DNA from: an uncultured Clostridia bacterium
GTDB taxonomy: Bacteria; Bacillota; Clostridia; TANB77; CAG-508
DNA length: 33,415 bases
Assembly (NCBI GenBank): GCA_944393395.1
Contig: CALYAB010000014.1
Coordinates: 1-33,415, forward strand
Direction: 5' to 3'
The position numbers were made by a program, and so were the translations under genes. Below, piece by piece: positions 29,114 to 33,415 of this stretch (the stretch's first letter is position 1; each line of letters opens with the position of its first letter). The notes beneath the pieces are model-generated. The model did no database searches. It saw nothing but the letters and a program-made list of their open reading frames with translations, and was not told the DNA's origin.

Positions 29114-30754
29114 ATGGGGTACACAGCTCTTTATAGAAAATTTAGACCATTAAACTTTTCTGAAATGGTGGGGCAAGAACATATAACAAGAACATTAAAA
29201 AATCAAATAATAGCAAATAGAGTAGGACATGCATATCTATTCAATGGTGGAAGAGGAACAGGTAAAACATCAGCTGCCAAAATATTAGCAAGAGCTATTA
29301 ACTGTTTAAACCCAAAAGATGGAGAGCCATGTAATGAATGTGAAATTTGTAAAGGGGCTATTTCTGGTTCATTGACAGATATTGTTGAAATGGATGCAGC
29401 TTCTAATAATAGTGTTGAAGATATTAGAAGTATAAGAGAAGAAGTAAACTTTTTACCTACAAAAGCAAAATATAGAGTATATATAATAGATGAGGTACAT
29501 ATGTTGTCAACAGGGGCATTTAATGCTTTATTAAAAACATTAGAAGAACCGCCAGAACATGTAAAATTTATTTTAGCAACGACAGAGCCTCAAAAGTTAC
29601 CAGCGACAATATTATCAAGATGTCAAAGGTTTGATTTTAAAAGGATATCAAATACAGATATAATAAAAAGACTAGAAATTGTATGTAAAGAAAGTAATAT
29701 AGAAATAACAAAAGAAGCATTAAATATAATTGCTACATTATCAGAAGGAGCTATGAGAGATGCTTTATCTATTTTAGAAAGATGTATACAAGATGGAGAA
29801 AACAAAATAGATGAAGATAAAATTAAAGATCTAGTAGGAATACCTAAAATGGTATTTATACATGAAATTGTAGATTCAATTATTAAATATGATGTAGACA
29901 ATGCATTAATGACAGTAAATAAAGTTTTAGAAGATGGAAAAGATATATCTAATTTGTTATGGGAAATCATAAAATACATAAAAGATATATTACTTTATAA
30001 GGCAACTAATAAAGTAGAGTTATATAGTGAAGAGGAACAAAAAAAGTTAAAAGAAATCTCAGAAGAGGTAGAAAAAGAAAGATTAATAAACTTGGTATAC
30101 GAATTTTCAGAACTAGAGAACGAAATGAAATTTTCTACGCAAAAAAATATCATTTTCCAGGCTGGAATTATAAAGCTATGTAGTAAATTGACAGTTAACA
30201 ATAATGAAGATTTGGAACAAAGAGTTAGTAAAATAGAAAAATATTTAAGAAACAATAGTGTAAACACAAATAACTATAGACAACAAGTAGATACTGGTGT
30301 AAAATCAGAAGTAAAAATAGCATATAATACTAATACAAATAATACAAACAATATGATAAAAAATCAAAATAATTCAACAGTTAACAAAGAAACAAAAAAT
30401 ACAATGAAAACATATTCTAGTAAAGCAGAAGAGTATTGGCCACAAATTGTAAGAGAATTAAAGCAAAATGGAAAAATAGTATTATATACAAATTTAATTA
30501 ATACAAGAGCTAGAGAAATCAATGATATGACAGTTGGAATTGAATTTCCTAATGGTTTAACATCATTTGGAAAGACAGTTTTAGAAAAACAGGAAAATAT
30601 AAAAGAGTTATCCAATTTAGTATCAATGGCTTCAGGAAAACCAATGAATATAAAATATATTACAAATGTAGGAAATTCAAGACAAGTTACTGAAGAACAG
30701 AATATAAAAAATTTAGCAAAAGAATCAGATATACCTTTTAATGTTATAGAATAA
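29114..30754 (+). CDS. dnaX: DNA polymerase III subunit gamma/tau
   Basis: 546 residues from ATG 29114 (MGYTALYRKFRPLNF, the usual start; the in-frame ATG at 29081 lies in the repeat region and lacks a binding site). It has Walker A GGRGTGKT (45-52), a zinc site C64, C73, C76, C79, the DEVH box (126-129) and the sensor region ILATTEPQKLPATILSRCQRF. The linker after about 380 is Asn/Thr-rich, and a tau-like C-terminal domain (YWPQIVRELKQNGKIVLYTNL) follows. It is the clamp-loader motor. The gene heads a dnaX-ybaB-recR operon. Confidence 0.96.
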   Translation: MGYTALYRKFRPLNFSEMVGQEHITRTLKNQIIANRVGHAYLFNGGRGTGKTSAAKILARAINCLNPKDGEPCNECEICKGAISGSLTDIVEMDAASNNSVEDIRSIREEVNFLPTKAKYRVYIIDEVHMLSTGAFNALLKTLEEPPEHVKFILATTEPQKLPATILSRCQRFDFKRISNTDIIKRLEIVCKESNIEITKEALNIIATLSEGAMRDALSILERCIQDGENKIDEDKIKDLVGIPKMVFIHEIVDSIIKYDVDNALMTVNKVLEDGKDISNLLWEIIKYIKDILLYKATNKVELYSEEEQKKLKEISEEVEKERLINLVYEFSELENEMKFSTQKNIIFQAGIIKLCSKLTVNNNEDLEQRVSKIEKYLRNNSVNTNNYRQQVDTGVKSEVKIAYNTNTNNTNNMIKNQNNSTVNKETKNTMKTYSSKAEEYWPQIVRELKQNGKIVLYTNLINTRAREINDMTVGIEFPNGLTSFGKTVLEKQENIKELSNLVSMASGKPMNIKYITNVGNSRQVTEEQNIKNLAKESDIPFNVIE

Positions 30755-30773
30755 AAAATAAGGAGGAGATAAA

Positions 30774-31118
30774 ATGGCAAAAAGAGGTGGATTCCCAGGT
30801 GGTATGGGAGGATTTGGAGGAATGAATATTAATAGCTTAATGAAAGAGGCAAAAAAAATGCAAGCAGATATGGAAAAATCTCAAGCAGAGCTAGCAAGCA
30901 AAGATTTTGAAGCAACAGCTGGTGGAGGAGCTATATATGTAAAAGTATCTGGACAAAAGGTAATTAAAGAAATAAAAATACAAAAAGATGCTGTAGATCC
31001 AGATGATGTAGAAATGCTAGAAGACTTAATATTAACATGCATAAATGAGGCATTAAGAAAAGTGGATAGTGCACAAGCAGATCAATTAGGAAAATTTAAT
31101 ATACCAGGATTGATGTAA
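30774..31118 (+). CDS. ybaB: YbaB/EbfC family nucleoid-associated protein
   Basis: 114 residues after AAGGAGGAG. A Gly-rich N-terminus (AKRGGFPGGMGGFGGMNINSLMKEAKKMQ) leads into the family helix, then EATAGGGAIYVKVSGQKVIKEIKI and DPDDVEMLEDLILTCINEAL. Dimers bind DNA. It lies 19 bp after dnaX and before recR, the standard order. Confidence 0.95.
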   Translation: MAKRGGFPGGMGGFGGMNINSLMKEAKKMQADMEKSQAELASKDFEATAGGGAIYVKVSGQKVIKEIKIQKDAVDPDDVEMLEDLILTCINEALRKVDSAQADQLGKFNIPGLM

Positions 31119-31154
31119 GCAAAGCAATAAGGAAGATAGACACGGAGGTACAAA

Positions 31155-31754
31155 ATGTCATTATATTCACCATCAATAGAAAAATTAATAGAAAGTTTTG
31201 AAAAATTACCTAGTATTGGGCACAAAACTGCTGCAAGATTAGCTTTTTATATATTAAATAGTTCTGAAGAAGATACTAAAGAATTTGTTAATTCAATATT
31301 AGAAGCTAAAAAGAATTTAAAATATTGTAGTAAATGTTATAATATTTCTGATACAGATCCTTGCCCTATTTGTAGTAACCCTAAAAGAGATACGAGTTCA
31401 ATATGTGTTGTTGAAGATGTAAGAGATATAATTGCTATGGAAAAAACACATGAATTTAAAGGTGTATATCATGTTTTACATGGTTCAATATCTCCGATGA
31501 ATGGAGTTGGTCCAGATGATATAAAGATAAAAGAGTTATTATCTAGATTAATGGATGGAACAGTAAAAGAAGTAATATTAGCTACAAATCCAAGAGTGGA
31601 AGGTGAAGCAACAGCTATGTATTTATCTAAATTGATAAAGCCTTTAGGTATAAAAGTTACAAGAATAGCACATGGAATACCAGTAGGAGGAGATTTGGAA
31701 TATACTGATGAAATAACTTTAACAAAAGCCTTGGAAGGAAGAAGAGAAATATAG
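31155..31754 (+). CDS. recR: Recombination protein RecR
   Basis: 199 residues. A helix-hairpin-helix ([17 protein letters not shown], about 16-32), a zinc finger (C58, C61, C70, C73) and a Toprim domain starting [10 protein letters not shown] (E87, D88), with a Walker-like end ([16 protein letters not shown]). With RecF and RecO it loads RecA at single-strand gaps. GGAGG lies upstream. A large palindromic element follows the stop. Confidence 0.96.
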   Translation: MSLYSPSIEKLIESFEKLPSIGHKTAARLAFYILNSSEEDTKEFVNSILEAKKNLKYCSKCYNISDTDPCPICSNPKRDTSSICVVEDVRDIIAMEKTHEFKGVYHVLHGSISPMNGVGPDDIKIKELLSRLMDGTVKEVILATNPRVEGEATAMYLSKLIKPLGIKVTRIAHGIPVGGDLEYTDEITLTKALEGRREI

Positions 31755-31769
31755 AGTATATTTAAGTTG

Positions 31770-31980
31770 TTACTATTCACGGCCTAAAACATCTAGGGTT
31801 TTGTGATATATATTATATTCTTCGCTATCCCAACACTTTACATACTGTAGATAAATTAATTCTTCCAAAGTCATCATTGATTTATTAACAGTATGTAGTG
31901 TGTCGGTCCCCCCCGACCCCCGCATAGAATATAATATATATCACATTATCCAGTGATGACTGTGAACTGTAACAAATAGT
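31770..31980. repeat. Large palindromic intergenic element C
   Basis: An outer 20-bp perfect inverted repeat (31802-31821 with 31926-31945) is extended by TTGTTAC..TTCAC-type arms further out. Inside lies ACACT-tt-ACATACTGT (31833-31848) pairing with ACAGTATGTAGTGT (31888-31901), then a GTCGG/CCGAC hairpin with a C run (31902-31917). The layout resembles element A in arm length and nesting but not in sequence. It lies right after recR, so it also serves as an operon end. Confidence 0.75.
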
Positions 31981-31985
31981 TACTA

Positions 31986-32380
31986 CTAATCAAATCAATT
32001 TTTGAAAAATACTTGATAATTATAATAATACATGTTATAGTTATTAACACAATTATTTATAATTCAGGAGCTAAAATTAATTTTCAAAAATATTAATTTA
32101 AAATTATATCAAAAATAAAATTTATATATAATATTTTATTACGTAAAAATTTATTAATTTTCAAACACAAAATAATATTAATTTATATAATCAAATATTT
32201 TTATATCATATTTTTAAATCTAATTATTTCAATTTTCAAATTACTAAAAGTCAAATTTATTTTTTAGTTTACTATGTATTTAAAATTCCAAAATGTATAA
32301 ATATTGCAAAAGATAAATGTAAAACAAGTTTTTAATTGTAAAAGCAATTTAATTATAAATAATTATAATCTAAAATAAAA
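31986..32380. other. AT-rich gap without a recognisable gene
   Basis: About 400 bp of very AT-rich sequence between element C and the Rpn-like gene. I see no open frame with a ribosome binding site and no clear hairpin. A promoter for the next gene must lie here, but many AT-rich hexamers make a choice unsafe. Confidence 0.6.
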
Positions 32381-32392
32381 AGGAGGAATTAT

Positions 32393-33277
32393 ATGCATCA
32401 AAAAGAAAGTGAAAATGTAAAAAAAATCAAAGGAAGAAAATTGTTATCCCCAAAATTAGATGTAATATTTCAAGCATTATTTGGAGAAGTAGGAAACGAA
32501 AGAATAACAAAAAAATTTTTAGAGGCAATATTAGACAGAAAATTAGAAGAAATAGATTTAAGTGGAAATATTGTACTAAGAAGAGAAAACATAGAAGATA
32601 AAATGGGAGTATTAGATGTTTTAGTAAAAATCAATAAAAATGAATACTGTAATGTAGAGGTGCAATTAATAGAAAAAGACAAATTATTGGAAAGAATACT
32701 ATATTATTGGGCGAGAATATATACAAAAAATTTAAAATCAGGAAACGATTATATAAATTTAAAAAAGACAATAGAAGTACTAATTGTAAATTTTGAAATA
32801 AAAGAATTAAAAGAGTTAGAATATCATAGTAAATGGAAAATAATAGAAGAAAAAGATCGAAAATTGATATTGACAGAAGATTTAGAGTTACATATAATTG
32901 AGATACCAAAGATATATAGAACAGAAGGAAAAGAAGAAGAATTAACAAAATGGATATATTTTATAGAAAATCCTGAAAGTGAGAAGGTGGGGGAATATAT
33001 GAAAGAGAATAAAGAAATGAAAGAAGCAAAAGAAAAATTAGAAGTAATGAGTGAAGATGAAAGAATGCAAATATTAGCAGAATTAAAAGAAAAAGCGATA
33101 AGAGATGAGAAAGCAACAGAAAGATATGGAATGAAAGTTGGAATGGAGAGGGGCTTAAAAAGAGGAAGAAGAGAAAATTCAAAAGAAATAGCGAAAAGAA
33201 TGAAAGAAAAAGGATTTGATATTAAGGATATACAAGAACTAACAAAATTAACGCAAAAAGAGATTGAAGGATTATAG
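32393..33277 (+). CDS. Rpn-family recombination-promoting nuclease / PD-(D/E)XK transposase-like protein
   Basis: 294 residues behind AAGGAGGAATTAT. The N-terminus, LLSPKLDVIFQALFGEVGNERITKKFLEAIL (about 18-48), and the core GVLDVLVKINKNEYCNVEVQL (about 72-92, with D75 and the E-x-Q pair) are the signature of the PDDEXK_2/Rpn family. The C-terminal part is a long charged helix (KENKEMKEAKEKLEVMSEDERMQ). It ends in a small helical domain (NSKEIAKRMKEKGFDIKDIQELTKLTQKEIEGL) seen in many clostridial members. These proteins cut DNA and are linked to RecA-independent gene mobility and phage defence. It appears complete. Confidence 0.88.
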   Translation: MHQKESENVKKIKGRKLLSPKLDVIFQALFGEVGNERITKKFLEAILDRKLEEIDLSGNIVLRRENIEDKMGVLDVLVKINKNEYCNVEVQLIEKDKLLERILYYWARIYTKNLKSGNDYINLKKTIEVLIVNFEIKELKELEYHSKWKIIEEKDRKLILTEDLELHIIEIPKIYRTEGKEEELTKWIYFIENPESEKVGEYMKENKEMKEAKEKLEVMSEDERMQILAELKEKAIRDEKATERYGMKVGMERGLKRGRRENSKEIAKRMKEKGFDIKDIQELTKLTQKEIEGL

Positions 33278-33415
33278 AAGTAAAATATTTTATATTCAAA
33301 AGAGATCTAATTTTTCATAAAATATAAAAAATTCCTTAAGTTAGATACTTAAAGAATAAAAACTAAAAATATAATACCAGTAAAACATAGTAATGTCAAT
33401 AGATAGAAGAAATAT

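Overview
The window is AT-rich DNA (roughly 70% A+T by eye) with AGGAGG-type ribosome binding sites and TTGACA/TATAAT promoters. It ends in the Firmicutes housekeeping block tadA - small SRP RNA - dnaX - ybaB - recR. This fits a low-GC Clostridia-like host; the species cannot be told from here. Most of the window (1 to about 26 kb) is the right-hand, late part of a siphovirus-type prophage whose left part (integrase, repressor, replication) lies outside. I could not place the right attachment site; it should lie between about 25.9 and 27.1 kb.

Layout: (1) 1-336 is the end of an ArpU/RinA-like late-gene activator. (2) 337-1228 is a dense control region: three 11-bp repeats, several promoters and terminators, a probable Fst/par-like type I toxin-antitoxin locus on opposite strands, and the 5' half of a tRNA-Ser. 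(3) 1229-3186 holds a glycosyltransferase, an HNH nuclease and a coiled-coil protein. (4) 3187-10154 holds a cos-like region and the HK97-type packaging and head genes (terS, terL, portal, protease, capsid, connectors). (5) 10173-21540 holds the tail tube, tail chaperone pair, tape measure, a membrane moron with its own promoter and terminator, distal tail protein, a baseplate hub carrying an inserted ricin-type lectin, baseplate/appendage proteins and a tail fibre. (6) 21542-23740 is the lysis cassette. (7) 23774-26186 holds a structured small RNA, three small minus-strand genes with two identical palindromic operators, a RelE-type toxin-antitoxin pair and small orphan genes. (8) 26351-33277 is largely chromosomal: a membrane protein, tadA, a membrane-anchored protein, SRP RNA, dnaX, ybaB, recR and an Rpn-family nuclease, with three large palindromic intergenic elements.

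The most striking observation is a shared recoding signature. Four genes (glycosyltransferase, distal tail protein, a 56-codon tail-region protein and the RelE toxin) are each broken by exactly one extra base. In every case the extra base is a C immediately before a conserved glycine codon GGN, which creates an in-frame CGG at the break. My reading of all CGG trinucleotides finds no other in-frame CGG in the recognised coding sequences of the first 26.4 kb. Skipping the C, or reading CGGN as a quadruplet, restores a full-length family-like protein all four times. The only two in-frame CGG codons that do not break a frame lie in one gene at 26435 and are both followed by G (CGGG), whereas the four break sites are CGGA, CGGA, CGGT and CGGA. 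This suggests systematic +1 decoding at CGG in this lineage rather than four random mutations; a sequencing artefact must still be excluded.
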